From NCBI GenBank assembly GCA_046330935.1, contig JAXLRU010000016.1, forward strand, positions 1 through 36,748: 36,748 nucleotides of DNA, read 5' to 3'. The stretch comes from JAXLRU01 sp046330935 (GTDB taxonomy: Bacteria; Actinomycetota; Actinomycetes; Actinomycetales; Kineosporiaceae). The notes beneath the pieces were generated by a model, which saw nothing but the letters and a program-made list of their open reading frames with translations, was not told where the DNA came from and searched no databases. The translations under genes and the position numbers were made by a program. Of the stretch, positions 21,976 to 31,497 are shown one piece after another (positions within the stretch are counted from its first letter, which is position 1; each line of letters begins with the position of its first letter).

Positions 21976-22674
21976 GTGACCGCCACCATCACCCCCCTCG
22001 CCGCGCGTCCCGCCGCCCGTCGCCCGCGCGCCTGGACGCGTCGCGGCCGTCGCGCCGCGCTCGCCGTCGCCGCGGCCGGGGTGGTCCTGTCCGCGACGGC
22101 CGCGGTGCCCGCCGCCGCGGCCCCGGCGGCACCCGCCCCGGGCACCCGCGACCTGGCGACCGTCCTGCTCGCCGACGGCGACACCTTCGACCGCAACTGG
22201 TTCGACTACGACGTGGTGACGCAGGCCGTGCTGGCCGTGCTCGCGGCCAAGCCGTCCTCGCCGGTGTCGGTGCTGACCAAGGGCGACGTCGCGCTGACCG
22301 CGTTCATCCCCAACGACCTCGCGTTCCGGTACCTGGTGAAGGACCTCACCGGTTCGTCGCCGCGCACCGAGCAGGCGACGTTCGACGCCGTCGCGTCCCT
22401 CGGGATCGACACGGTCGAGACCGTGCTGCTCTACCACGTCGTCCCCGGTGCGACGATCGACTCGAGGACGGCCCGCCGTGCCGACGGGGTGAAGCTGACC
22501 ACTGCCCAGGGCGGGGCGATCACCGTCGACGTCAAGCTCAAGGGCCTGATCATCAAGCTGGAGGACCTCGACCCCGACGACGCCGACCCCACCGTCGTCG
22601 CGACCAACCTCAACCGGGGCAACGTGCAGATCGCCCACGGCATCTCGCGCGTGCTGCGCCCCGTCGACCTCTGA
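21976..22674 (+). CDS. Secreted fasciclin (FAS1) domain protein 2
   Basis: 232 aa. A long Arg-rich n-region (PRAWTRRGRRAALAVAAAG) leads into a hydrophobic core and an Ala-rich cleavage zone near residues 50-55, so it may use Sec or Tat export; there is no clear RRxFL. One FAS1 domain follows: FDYDVVTQAVLAVLAAKP, DVALTAFIPNDLAFRYLVKDL, TVETVLLYHVVPGATIDSRT, TTAQGGAITVDV and a C-terminal QIAHGISRVLRPVDL. GTG 21976 has GGAGG 9 nt upstream. It is a duplicate of the protein at 19524, and long stretches are identical even at the DNA level, pointing to recent duplication or gene conversion. The intervening gene is the GH43 enzyme. Confidence 0.93.
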   Translation: MTATITPLAARPAARRPRAWTRRGRRAALAVAAAGVVLSATAAVPAAAAPAAPAPGTRDLATVLLADGDTFDRNWFDYDVVTQAVLAVLAAKPSSPVSVLTKGDVALTAFIPNDLAFRYLVKDLTGSSPRTEQATFDAVASLGIDTVETVLLYHVVPGATIDSRTARRADGVKLTTAQGGAITVDVKLKGLIIKLEDLDPDDADPTVVATNLNRGNVQIAHGISRVLRPVDL

Positions 22675-22700
22675 GCCGCCTCCCCGACTGACGCACCGGC

Positions 22701-22736
22701 ACGGCCGGACGGTGACCTCGGTCGCCGTCCGGCCGT
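22701..22736 (+). terminator. Terminator hairpin after fasciclin gene 2
   Basis: 17-bp inverted repeat with one G-U pair (arms 22701-22717 and 22720-22736), 26 nt after the stop. Confidence 0.75.
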
Positions 22737-22835
22737 CCTGCTGTCCGGACGATCATGGGTCCGCGTCACCCGTTCGGCTAGCGTCCCCGCGGCAGGCGGG
22801 GCCCGGCGACGGGAGCCCCGCGATGGGCACGCTTC

Positions 22836-22842
22836 GGAGGGG
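22836..22842 (+). promoter_or_regulatory. Ribosome binding site deciding the decarboxylase start
   Basis: GGAGGGG lies 7 nt before GTG 22850, a better site than any before the in-frame ATG 22823. Confidence 0.6.
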
Positions 22843-22849
22843 CGCCACG

Positions 22850-24238
<1,389 letters not shown>

Positions 24239-24249
24239 GGGGCGATGCC

Positions 24250-24274
24250 CCCGCGCGGGGCTCGCCCGCGCGGG
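24250..24274 (+). terminator. Terminator hairpin after the decarboxylase gene
   Basis: 10-bp stem of only G and C (24250-24259 with 24265-24274) around a 5-nt loop, 11 nt after the stop. Confidence 0.65.
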
Positions 24275-24288
24275 CGAACAGGGGGCGG

Positions 24289-24321
24289 AAAACCGGTAAT
24301 CACGGGCCAGTCCTGTGCATC
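24289..24321 (+). promoter_or_regulatory. CGGTAATC-hairpin element upstream of the sigma-PL9 gene
   Basis: AAAACCGGTAATC runs into a small hairpin, CACGGG/CCTGTG with a 5-nt loop, then CATC. A near copy with a different stem sequence that still pairs is at 28731-28762. Function unknown; could be a promoter region or a short RNA element in the leader. Confidence 0.35.
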
Positions 24322-24357
24322 GTCGTCAACGCGCCGCGGTCGCGGCGGCTCGACGGC

Positions 24358-24363
24358 GAGGAG
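24358..24363 (+). promoter_or_regulatory. Ribosome binding site deciding the sigma-PL9 start
   Basis: GAGGAG lies 8 nt before GTG 24372; the in-frame GTG 24315 has no comparable site. Confidence 0.55.
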
Positions 24364-24371
24364 TCAACGGC

Positions 24372-26603
24372 GTGCAGGGGTGGTCGACGGAAGGCGGTCA
24401 GGGGTTCGACGCCCGGCACGAGCCCGACAGCGCCCCCACCGATGCGCAACTCGTCCAGGACGCGCTCGGCGGGGACGAGCGGGCCCTGCACGACCTCGTC
24501 GCCCGTCACCTTCCGGTGGCGCGGGCGATCGCGCTCGGAGCGCTTCGCGAGCCCGCCGACGCCGACGACGCGGTGCAGGAGGCGTTGGTCAACGCCGTGA
24601 CCCGGTTGGGCCAGCTGCGCGACCCGGATCGTTTCCGGTCCTGGTTCGTCGCGATCACGGTGAACGAGGTCCGCCAGCGGATGCGGACGCGGCGCCGCCG
24701 GGCCGAGGTGCCGTTGGACCTCGTGGCCGACGAGGTGATCGACCTGGCCGATCCTGGTGACGTGGCCGCCCGGCGGGTGGACGACCAGCGGGCACGCACC
24801 AGGTTGGCGGCGGCGAGCCGTTGGCTGTCCAGCGACGAGCGACGGCTGCTGGCGCTGTGGCAGTTGGAACTGTCGGGAGACCTCGAGCGCCAGGAGCTCG
24901 CGCGGCTGGAGGGCATGACGGCCCGGCACGCGGCGGTGAGCATCCACCGGCTCAGGCGCAGGCTGCAGGACGTCGTCGAGATCTGCGCCGCGCTGGACCA
25001 GGGCCGCGCCTGCCCGCGTCTCGCGCTGCTCGTGCGCGAGTGGGACGGCAGCCGGTCCTCGGTGTGGCGCAAGCGGTTCGGCAAGCACGTCCAAGGCTGT
25101 CCCACGTGCAAGGGTGCCGTCGCCGGCGCGGATCTGAGACGGCTGTTGGTGACGACGGGCCTCGCGGCCGCGCCCGCGGCGATGGTCGCCGGCGTGCTCG
25201 GTGCCGCGAAGGCCGCCGGGGTCGCCACGGTGGCCGGCGGAGCGGCGTCCGCGTTCCCGGGCCGATGGGTCCTGGCGAGCGCGCTCTTGCGTCCCCGGGT
25301 GCTGATCCCGTCGGTCGCGGTCTCGGCCGGTGCGGGCATCCTCGTGGCGACCTCGCCGTGGTCGGCGCCGTTGCCCGCCCAGGTGCCCCCGGCCACGTCG
25401 CGGGCCGCCGTCCCGGCGGCCGGCCGCCCCGCACCGTCACCCGCCCCGGCGACCAAGCCGGGCCGTCCCACCGCGTCGGCGACGCCGCCGCCCGCCACCG
25501 TGCGACCGGGCTACCTCGTCGTCGCGACGTGGGGGGACGACGGGGCTCCCGGCACCGCCGCGGCTCCGCTGGCGACCCTGGAACGGGCCCTCGCCCTCGC
25601 CGGGCCGGGGCAGACGATCGTCGTGCGCGGTGGGGTTTACCGGCCCACCCGCCCGCTCGTCGCCGACAGGCGCACCGCGCAAGGGGGGCCGGTGGTGGTG
25701 CGCTCCGCCCCTCGGGAGACGGCCGTCCTGGACGGCACCCGCCTGCCGGCCGGCAGCGGAGCCCTCCTCGACCTCGCGGTGCGGGCGTGGCGGGTGGAGG
25801 GCCTGGTCGTGCGGAACTCCCCGGGGGCGGGCGTGCAGTGCACCTCGTGCCAGGACGTCCGGTTCGTGCGGCTGGACGTGCACGACAACGCCGCGACGGG
25901 GATGGTCCTGCGCGGGGAGGGCACCACGGCCACCGTCGTGGCCGACAGCGACTTCCACCGCAACCACGACCTCGCGACGAAGGGCGAGAACGCCGACGGC
26001 CTGGAGATCCGCGACGGTGCAGGCGCGGGTAACCGGGTGGAACGCTGTCGCTTCTTCGACAACGCCGACGACGGCCTGAGCCTGTGGACCTTCGCCTCGG
26101 CGGTCTCCGTGGACAGTTCGTGGGCGTGGGGGAACGGCGTGGATCGCTGGGACGTGGGGGAGGGCTGGAAGGGCAACGGCGTCGGCTTCAAGCTCGGGGG
26201 CGGGGAGCCTGCTCCGGCGGCGGCCCACGAGGTCGTCAACAGCGCGGCGTGGGACAACCGGGCTCAGGGCTTCAGCGCGAACCGCAATCCTGCGGCGCTG
26301 CGCATCCTGCGCAGCACGTCCTACCGCAACGGGCAGCAGGGGTTCTGGCTCGACGGCCGGGGCTCGCTGCTGGAACGCGCCGTCAGCGTCGAGGACCGGA
26401 CGCCGGTGCGCGCCGGTGACGGTGTCGTCGTCCGCAACAACTCCTGGCAGGGCTCCCGCCCCGACACGACCCGGTTCCGCTCGTCCTCGGACGCCGTCGC
26501 CGCGGGACCCCGTCCCACCTCGGGGGGCCTGCCGGCGTCGGATTTCCTCGTGCCGACCCGTACTCACGCTGGCGCCTCGATGCGCGCCACCCCGTTCCCC
26601 TGA
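24372..26603 (+). CDS. ECF sigma factor fused to ZAS-like motif, membrane segment and PL9 pectate-lyase-like beta-helix
   Basis: 743 aa. Residues 20-95: sigma-2 (DADDAVQEALVNAVTRLGQL, DPDRFRSWFVAITVNEVRQR). About 150-210: sigma-4 with a helix-turn-helix (ERQELARLEGMTARHAAVSI). Residues 239-246: H-x3-C-x2-C (HVQGCPTC), the zinc motif of ZAS anti-sigmas. About 258-328: one or two hydrophobic segments (AAMVAGVLGAAKAAGVATVA; LIPSVAVSAGAGILVA), then a Pro/Ala/Thr linker. About 375-730: right-handed beta-helix matching family PL9 (DDGAPGTAAAPLATLERAL, GENADGLEI, NADDGLSLW, GVGFKLGG, QGFSANRNPAALRI). Aligned by memory to Pel9A, calcium ligands D542, D566 and D567 and catalytic K607 are kept, while the fourth ligand is Ser570. 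The protein looks like a membrane sigma factor with an outside pectin-binding or cleaving module. Related sigma-ZAS-TM-carbohydrate fusions (ECF52/53 type) are known; a PL9 partner I do not recall. Confidence 0.85.
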   Translation: MQGWSTEGGQGFDARHEPDSAPTDAQLVQDALGGDERALHDLVARHLPVARAIALGALREPADADDAVQEALVNAVTRLGQLRDPDRFRSWFVAITVNEVRQRMRTRRRRAEVPLDLVADEVIDLADPGDVAARRVDDQRARTRLAAASRWLSSDERRLLALWQLELSGDLERQELARLEGMTARHAAVSIHRLRRRLQDVVEICAALDQGRACPRLALLVREWDGSRSSVWRKRFGKHVQGCPTCKGAVAGADLRRLLVTTGLAAAPAAMVAGVLGAAKAAGVATVAGGAASAFPGRWVLASALLRPRVLIPSVAVSAGAGILVATSPWSAPLPAQVPPATSRAAVPAAGRPAPSPAPATKPGRPTASATPPPATVRPGYLVVATWGDDGAPGTAAAPLATLERALALAGPGQTIVVRGGVYRPTRPLVADRRTAQGGPVVVRSAPRETAVLDGTRLPAGSGALLDLAVRAWRVEGLVVRNSPGAGVQCTSCQDVRFVRLDVHDNAATGMVLRGEGTTATVVADSDFHRNHDLATKGENADGLEIRDGAGAGNRVERCRFFDNADDGLSLWTFASAVSVDSSWAWGNGVDRWDVGEGWKGNGVGFKLGGGEPAPAAAHEVVNSAAWDNRAQGFSANRNPAALRILRSTSYRNGQQGFWLDGRGSLLERAVSVEDRTPVRAGDGVVVRNNSWQGSRPDTTRFRSSSDAVAAGPRPTSGGLPASDFLVPTRTHAGASMRATPFP

Positions 26604-26626
26604 CCCGGGCGAGGGTGCCGACGGGC

Positions 26627-26663
26627 GTGAGGGCCGCCCTCGCGATGCGAGAGCGGCCCTCAC
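26627..26663. terminator. Shared bidirectional terminator between convergent sigma-PL9 and subtilase genes
   Basis: 11-bp outer stem GTGAGGGCCGC/GCGGCCCTCAC, one C-A mismatch, 5-bp inner stem CTCGC/GCGAG, 3-nt loop. It fills most of the 77-bp gap between the two stops. Confidence 0.8.
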
Positions 26664-26680
26664 CGGGAGGTGTCGGTCGG

Positions 26681-28459
26681 CTACTTCCACCCGTCCGCGT
26701 ACCAGGCCGAGGACGCCCAGGCCGGGGTGGCCACCGGGCTGGTCCAGGTCGCCGAGGTCCAGCCCGACCCGTTCCACGCGCCGCCGGACCAGGTGCGCCC
26801 GGACCAGGTGCGGCCCGACCAGGTGCGTCCGGACCAGGTGCGGCCCGACCAGGTGCGCCCGGCCCACGACGTCGTGTCCGCGGTGTAGCCCGTCGTGCCC
26901 AACCAGTAGGAGCCGTTGAACTGCCCGTCCCAGCTCCACGCCAGGCCCCACGGGATCTTGGAGGCGATCGAGGCGGAGTCCCAGGGCATGCCCATGATGT
27001 CGGTCTCGCCGGTCAGGGGTGCGCCACCGATGGTGACGTAGTTGCCGCCGCGGGCCTTGTCGAGCGTGCCGGTGCCGGTGGCGTCGGCCACCGTCTGCCG
27101 GGTGTTCGTCGCGGGCGCCGTGCTCAGCGCGCACCGCAGGTTGATCACCCCGCGCCCCTGCTGGGCGGTGGTGTAGCTGCCGATCGGGTTGGCGGTCTGC
27201 TTGAGGAACGCCTTGACGTCGTCGTTCCTCAGGTTCGGGTACTTCTGCAGGATGAGCGCCGCTGCTCCCGAGACCACGGCCGCGGCCTGCGAGGTGCCGT
27301 TGCCGCGCAGGAAGTTGTTGCCGATCTTGGCGCTCGTGTAGGTGGAGAGGATCTTCGATCCCGGGACGCCGAGGGACACGATGCCGACGCCGGGCGCCAG
27401 GAAGTCGGGCCCGCGCTTGCCGTCGGTACCGACCTGGCTGAACGGTGCCAGGGTGTCGTCGGCGTGGGTGTCGGTGCCCTTGGTGTCGGCAGCCCCGACC
27501 GTGATGATCCACCGGTTGAAGCCCGGGCTCGCCAGGCCCTTCTGGGTCACCCCGTCGTTGCCCCCTGAGGCGACGACGGTGATGTTGGCCTTCCAGGCGC
27601 TCTCGGCCGCCCAGGAGACGGGGTCGGTGTAGTTGTCGTTGCTGCTGATGTTGCCGTACGACAGGTTGAGGACCCGGATGTTGAGGCCGTTGCTCTGCCG
27701 GTTGGCGATGACCCAGTCGATGGCGGCGATCATCTGCGAGACGTCGACGGCGCCGTTGCGGTCACCGAGCTTGATGCTGACCAGGCGGGCGTCGGGGGCC
27801 ATGCCGTAGAAGTTCGTGGTGTCGGCCGCGTACGTGGCACCGGAGGCCTTCGCGGTCTCCCGCCCGGCGATGATCCCCGCCATGTTCGTGCCGTGCCCGT
27901 AACTGTCGAGGTAGCGGGTGTCGGCGGACTGCGACTCGAACGACAGGTCGGGGCCGACGAACACCTTCCCCGGGTCCTTGAGCCCGCTGACGGGCGCGAC
28001 GCCGGTGTCGATGATCGCGACGTCGACGCCGGCACCGGTGTACCCGGCCTTCCACATCTCCTGGGCACCCGTGATCCGGGTGACGTTGGTCATCGCCCCG
28101 GGTTGACTCGAGGGCGTGAAGCCGAGGGAGGCGGTGGGGACGCTGCGGTCGGCGGCGACCACGGCGACGGAGGGAAGGTCGCGGACCCGCCCGATCTGGG
28201 CAGCCGTCGCGTCGACGACGATGCTGCCGATCCGGGGCTGCCCCGCGATCACACGCGCGCCGGTGGTCTTCAGCTGCGCGGCGAGGGTGCCCGAAGCGAC
28301 GGTGCTCGCGTCGGTGGCGCGGACGATCCAACGGTGGACCACGCCGTCGGCGACGGGCGGTGCAGGGGCCGCGCCCGCGGTGGGCAGTGCTCCTGCGAGG
28401 GTGCCGAGGACCGCTGCGGCCAGTGCCGCGGCGAGACCCGAGGTGCGGATGGGGCGCAT
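26681..28459 (-). CDS. Secreted S8 subtilisin-like serine protease with C-terminal WSG repeats
   Basis: 592 aa. Signal peptide 1-31 (RPIRTSGLAAALAAAVLGTL to AGA-AP). Residues 40-105 are an I9-like propeptide (HRWIVRATDASTVASGTLAA, SIVVDATAAQIGRVRDL, VAVVAADRSV). Catalytic domain about 125-435 with Asp151 (VAIIDTGV), His189 (YGHGTNMAG), oxyanion Asn301 (SGGND) and Ser390 (RGNGTSQAAAVVSG). The C-terminal 60 residues are Trp-rich: five tandem TWSGR units, then related W/S/G blocks up to WYADGWK. Such tails occur in other actinobacterial subtilases and may bind the cell surface, which is inference. ATG 28459 has GGAAGGA upstream. Convergent with the sigma-PL9 gene. Confidence 0.93.
   Translation of the reverse strand: MRPIRTSGLAAALAAAVLGTLAGALPTAGAAPAPPVADGVVHRWIVRATDASTVASGTLAAQLKTTGARVIAGQPRIGSIVVDATAAQIGRVRDLPSVAVVAADRSVPTASLGFTPSSQPGAMTNVTRITGAQEMWKAGYTGAGVDVAIIDTGVAPVSGLKDPGKVFVGPDLSFESQSADTRYLDSYGHGTNMAGIIAGRETAKASGATYAADTTNFYGMAPDARLVSIKLGDRNGAVDVSQMIAAIDWVIANRQSNGLNIRVLNLSYGNISSNDNYTDPVSWAAESAWKANITVVASGGNDGVTQKGLASPGFNRWIITVGAADTKGTDTHADDTLAPFSQVGTDGKRGPDFLAPGVGIVSLGVPGSKILSTYTSAKIGNNFLRGNGTSQAAAVVSGAAALILQKYPNLRNDDVKAFLKQTANPIGSYTTAQQGRGVINLRCALSTAPATNTRQTVADATGTGTLDKARGGNYVTIGGAPLTGETDIMGMPWDSASIASKIPWGLAWSWDGQFNGSYWLGTTGYTADTTSWAGRTWSGRTWSGRTWSGRTWSGRTWSGGAWNGSGWTSATWTSPVATPAWASSAWYADGWK
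26787..26861 (-). repeat. Five tandem 15-bp units encoding TWSGR
   Basis: On the plus strand the unit reads GACCAGGTGCGBCCS. Only the third-position bases vary, so the amino acids are constant. A slippage-prone coding microsatellite within the subtilase. Confidence 0.9.
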
Positions 28460-29232
28460 GGGAGTTCCTTCCGTGAGTACCCCCTCGGCTTCGGAGCGCA
28501 CGGGGGTCCTGCTGGAGCGGCGACAGGGCGCACCACCCCCGCCTCGCGGCCGTTGCTCCGCCCGTGGTCGCACAGGTGCCCGGGACCGCCTCTGGGCCGT
28601 CATGGGCGAGCGTCGGGTACGCCCGTTCGAGGCGCCCTGAGCCGCTGGGGTGAGGCGCGATTCTCTCCTTGCGCTCTCCTCTAATTCCGTGCGTGCGAAC
28701 GTGGCTGCGCGGCGGAGGTGACATCTCAAAAAAAGCGGTAATCCCGGGGTCGCCGGGACATCCGCGCCCGTGAGGGCTTCACCGCGCTGCGCTGAACCAG
28801 TTTTGTCCGATGCGTGGCCGCGCCCGGGCTGAGGGGGATCACGATCGGCCGGGTAGCACCCGTCGAGGTCGGTGACAGGTCGCCGTTGTCGGAGGGCCTC
28901 CTGGGGCGACAAGCCCCTCGACCTGGCTGTTCACGGCGGCCCACGTGGCGCTGGGGGAGGGGGCGGGCAGTACGTGGCTCGCCGGGCCGGCTCGCCCAGC
29001 CGTCGCGGCCCGGCGCGGCGCCCCTGCGCGGTGCGGCACGGACCCCGTTCCTTCGCGGGCGATCACCCCTCGGTGGGCGGAAGGATCTTCCCGGCCTCGG
29101 GGAATTGATCTCAAGGGCATCGGTAAGAGCCGGGCCAGGAATCTCCGCGGCCGGTCGTGGACCTCCTCCGCCCGTCGGGTGAAAAGCGCACCGCGGGTGA
29201 AGTCGGCGGCCGTGCGTTGCCGATGGAGCTGC
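28460..29232. other. 773-bp intergenic region between divergent subtilase and LamG genes
   Basis: No convincing coding sequence on either strand. It holds an A-rich patch and the second CGGTAATC-hairpin element at 28731-28762, and a less G+C-rich patch around 29100-29130. Open frames here have base composition like shadows of neighbouring frames. It should contain promoters for both genes, but none could be fixed with confidence. A long 5' leader for the LamG gene is possible. Confidence 0.5.
28731..28762 (+). promoter_or_regulatory. Second CGGTAATC-hairpin element
   Basis: AAAAGCGGTAATC followed by a hairpin TCCCGG/CCGGGA with a 5-nt loop (28742-28758) and CATC. It matches the element at 24289 in 16 of the first 18 positions. 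It points toward the LamG gene about 470 bp away. Confidence 0.35.
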
Positions 29233-31497
29233 GTGTCGTCAGCGGGAACGGGAAGCGAGAGGCAGGGGCATGGGGCCCGTCGCCGCCTGCCCGCACGCCG
29301 TTCCCGCCGCGTCACCGTCGCGTGCCTGGTGGCCCTCGCGCTCGGTGTCGCACCCGCCGCCGCGGCGTTCACCGCCGCCGTCACCAACGCGTCCTCCGTC
29401 ACGGCGGCGGCGACGTTCTCCGACTACCCGACGACGGTCGGCACGACCCCGCTGTCCTACTACCGACTCAACGAGGCGGCGTCCTCGGCGTCCACGAGCA
29501 ACGCGACCGACTCCTCCGGTCACGGGCGCACCGGCACCTACAACGCCGCCACGAACGGCCCGTCCAGTTGGTTCCGGTTCGACGAGGGCAGCGGCGCCAC
29601 GCGCGTCTCCGACGCCGCCGGGTCCGGGATCTCGGGGACGCTGGGATCGGGCGTGACCTGGTCGACACGCACCACCCCCTCGCGGCAGCCCTCGGGGGAC
29701 CCCTGCCTGACATTCGCCAACTCCTCCACCGCGAACATCACCACGGACGGCACGGCGGCGGACTCCAGTGCGAGCTTCACGGTCTCCGCGTGGATCAACC
29801 TCAACGCTTCGGCGGGGACGACCCGGCGCACCGCCGTCGGGCAAGACGGCACCTCCAACTCGGTGTGGGGCCTGGGCATCTACGGCAGCAGCGGTCAGAT
29901 CGCGTTCATGATCTCCGACAACGACCAGCCGAGCCCGACCTACGAGTACGCCTTCTCGAACCTGACCTACGGGAGCTGGCAGCACGTCACCGGCGTGTTC
30001 GACCGGTCCGTGGGCACCTACGGCACCCAGTACATCTACGTCAACGGATCGCTGGTCACATCCACGGCGCGAACTGCCGCGCCGGTCATGTCCACCGGTC
30101 CCCTGGCCTTCGGCCGCGGCTGGTTCAACGGTGCGGCGAGTAACCCCTGGTACGGCTCGGTCGACGACGTGCGGGTCTTCCCCCGGGCCCTGAACGCCAC
30201 CGAGGTCGGCTACCTGGACGACGAGCCCATGGCCCTGCAGTACCGCTTCGACGACCTGCCGTCGTCGTTCGGCAGCGGCCAGACCACGCAGGATGATGTG
30301 GGCGGGTCGCCGACGGGCACGACGTACAACGCGGGGCGGGTGGCCTCGGACTGGACGTACGGCTTGGGCATGAACGGCACGACGTCGTACGCGACCGCTC
30401 CGGCCGGGGCGGCGACCGTCGCCACCAACGCGAGCTTCACCGTCTCCGCGGCCCTGTACACCTCGACGTCGACGGGCCTGCAGGCCGTGCTCAGCGAGAA
30501 CGGCAGCAACGCGCAGGCGTTCGAGCTGGGCCGCAACGGCACCGGTTGGTTCTTCCGGATGCGGCAGTCCGACTCCACGGGGGCCGGCCTGGACACCGTC
30601 TCCTACAGCTGGGCCGGATCCACCGAGGGTCTCAACCGGTGGGTGGTGCTGACCGGCGTCTTCGACTCCTCGGCGTCGATGATGTACCTCTACGCCGACG
30701 GCTCGCTGGTCGCCTCGGCGTCCCACTCGAGCCTGTGGACGCCGTCCAACCCCCTCCAGATCGGCCGCGCCTACTCGGGCGGCTGGACGGACTACTGGAA
30801 CGGGTCCGCGGACCGCGTCCAGGCGTACCGGTGGGCACTGTCGGCGGGGGACGTGCGCCAGCTGTTCACCGATGGCATGGTCACCCGGTTCGGGGAGCTG
30901 TCCGGCGGGGCGGACGGCGCGCTGCAGGGCAGCGACTTCTTCGCCTCGCAGGGCAACACGACCGCGGTGCGCTTCTCGGGCTCCGCGAACGGCTACGACC
31001 AGACGTCGATCGCTTCCCCGGGCCCCGGCCCCTTCTCGGAGGAGTGCTGGTTCAAGGTGGCCTCGGGCTACGGCGGCGGGGTGCTGACGGGCTTCGCCAG
31101 CGACCGCACCGGCTCCTGGAGCGGCATGTACGACCGGATCGTGTACCTCACGAGTACCGGCCGCGTGTCGTTCGGGGTCAACCCCACAGCCTCGTCCCCC
31201 ACGACGATCACCAGCACGTCGGCGTACAACGACGGGTCGTGGCACCACGTGGTAGCCACGCTGAGCAGCGGGAACGGCGCCCGCCTGTACGTCGACGGTC
31301 GGCTGGTCGCCTCCAACGCAGCGATGACCTCCGCCCAGAGCTTCGCCGGCTGGTGGCGGTGGGGCGGCGCGAACCTCAACAGCTGGCCGAACCTGCCCTC
31401 GGACTACTACCTCGTCGGCACTCTCGACGAGGTGGCCTTCTACTCCACCGAGCTCTCGGCCCAGGAGGTGGCGTGGCACTACTACGCCGACCACTGA
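29233..31497 (+). CDS. Secreted protein with three LamG/concanavalin-like domains
   Basis: About 754 aa from GTG 29233; start uncertain (GTGs at 29212, 29197 and 29179 are also in frame; GGAG lies 4 nt before 29233). Export signal: Arg-rich ARRRLPARRSRR, core VTVACLVALALGVAPAAA, then AFTAAVTNASSVTAA, the type of N-terminus seen in SipW-processed TasA-like proteins. Three LamG beta-sandwich repeats at about 110-332, 334-549 and 552-754, each with ASFTVSAWI/FSEECWFK, a WQHVTGVFD/WHHVVATL strand, YVNGSLV/YVDGRLV and a closing VDDVRVF/LDEVAFYST strand. Probably a surface or matrix adhesin binding glycans or protein. The downstream TasA-like gene starts inside its 3' end, so they form an operon. 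Confidence 0.82.
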   Translation: MSSAGTGSERQGHGARRRLPARRSRRVTVACLVALALGVAPAAAAFTAAVTNASSVTAAATFSDYPTTVGTTPLSYYRLNEAASSASTSNATDSSGHGRTGTYNAATNGPSSWFRFDEGSGATRVSDAAGSGISGTLGSGVTWSTRTTPSRQPSGDPCLTFANSSTANITTDGTAADSSASFTVSAWINLNASAGTTRRTAVGQDGTSNSVWGLGIYGSSGQIAFMISDNDQPSPTYEYAFSNLTYGSWQHVTGVFDRSVGTYGTQYIYVNGSLVTSTARTAAPVMSTGPLAFGRGWFNGAASNPWYGSVDDVRVFPRALNATEVGYLDDEPMALQYRFDDLPSSFGSGQTTQDDVGGSPTGTTYNAGRVASDWTYGLGMNGTTSYATAPAGAATVATNASFTVSAALYTSTSTGLQAVLSENGSNAQAFELGRNGTGWFFRMRQSDSTGAGLDTVSYSWAGSTEGLNRWVVLTGVFDSSASMMYLYADGSLVASASHSSLWTPSNPLQIGRAYSGGWTDYWNGSADRVQAYRWALSAGDVRQLFTDGMVTRFGELSGGADGALQGSDFFASQGNTTAVRFSGSANGYDQTSIASPGPGPFSEECWFKVASGYGGGVLTGFASDRTGSWSGMYDRIVYLTSTGRVSFGVNPTASSPTTITSTSAYNDGSWHHVVATLSSGNGARLYVDGRLVASNAAMTSAQSFAGWWRWGGANLNSWPNLPSDYYLVGTLDEVAFYSTELSAQEVAWHYYADH
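31463..31468 (+). promoter_or_regulatory. Ribosome binding site inside the LamG gene, for the TasA-like gene
   Basis: AGGAGG, 4 nt before GTG 31473; it fixes a start that overlaps the upstream gene by 25 nt. Confidence 0.55.

Noticed and set aside
20200..22638. 812-codon minus-strand open frame across the GH43 and FAS1 genes
   Set aside because: Low-complexity Gly/Val/Arg sequence opposite three genes with solid domain matches, signal peptides and ribosome binding sites.
24372..26603. Loss of catalytic lysine in the PL9 domain
   Set aside because: The first impression came from aligning the ENADG block; the family's catalytic Lys maps to the later GFKLGG block, where it is present.
26787..26861. 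Tandem repeats as a CRISPR array
   Set aside because: Units are 15 bp, contiguous, without spacers, and in frame with the subtilase.
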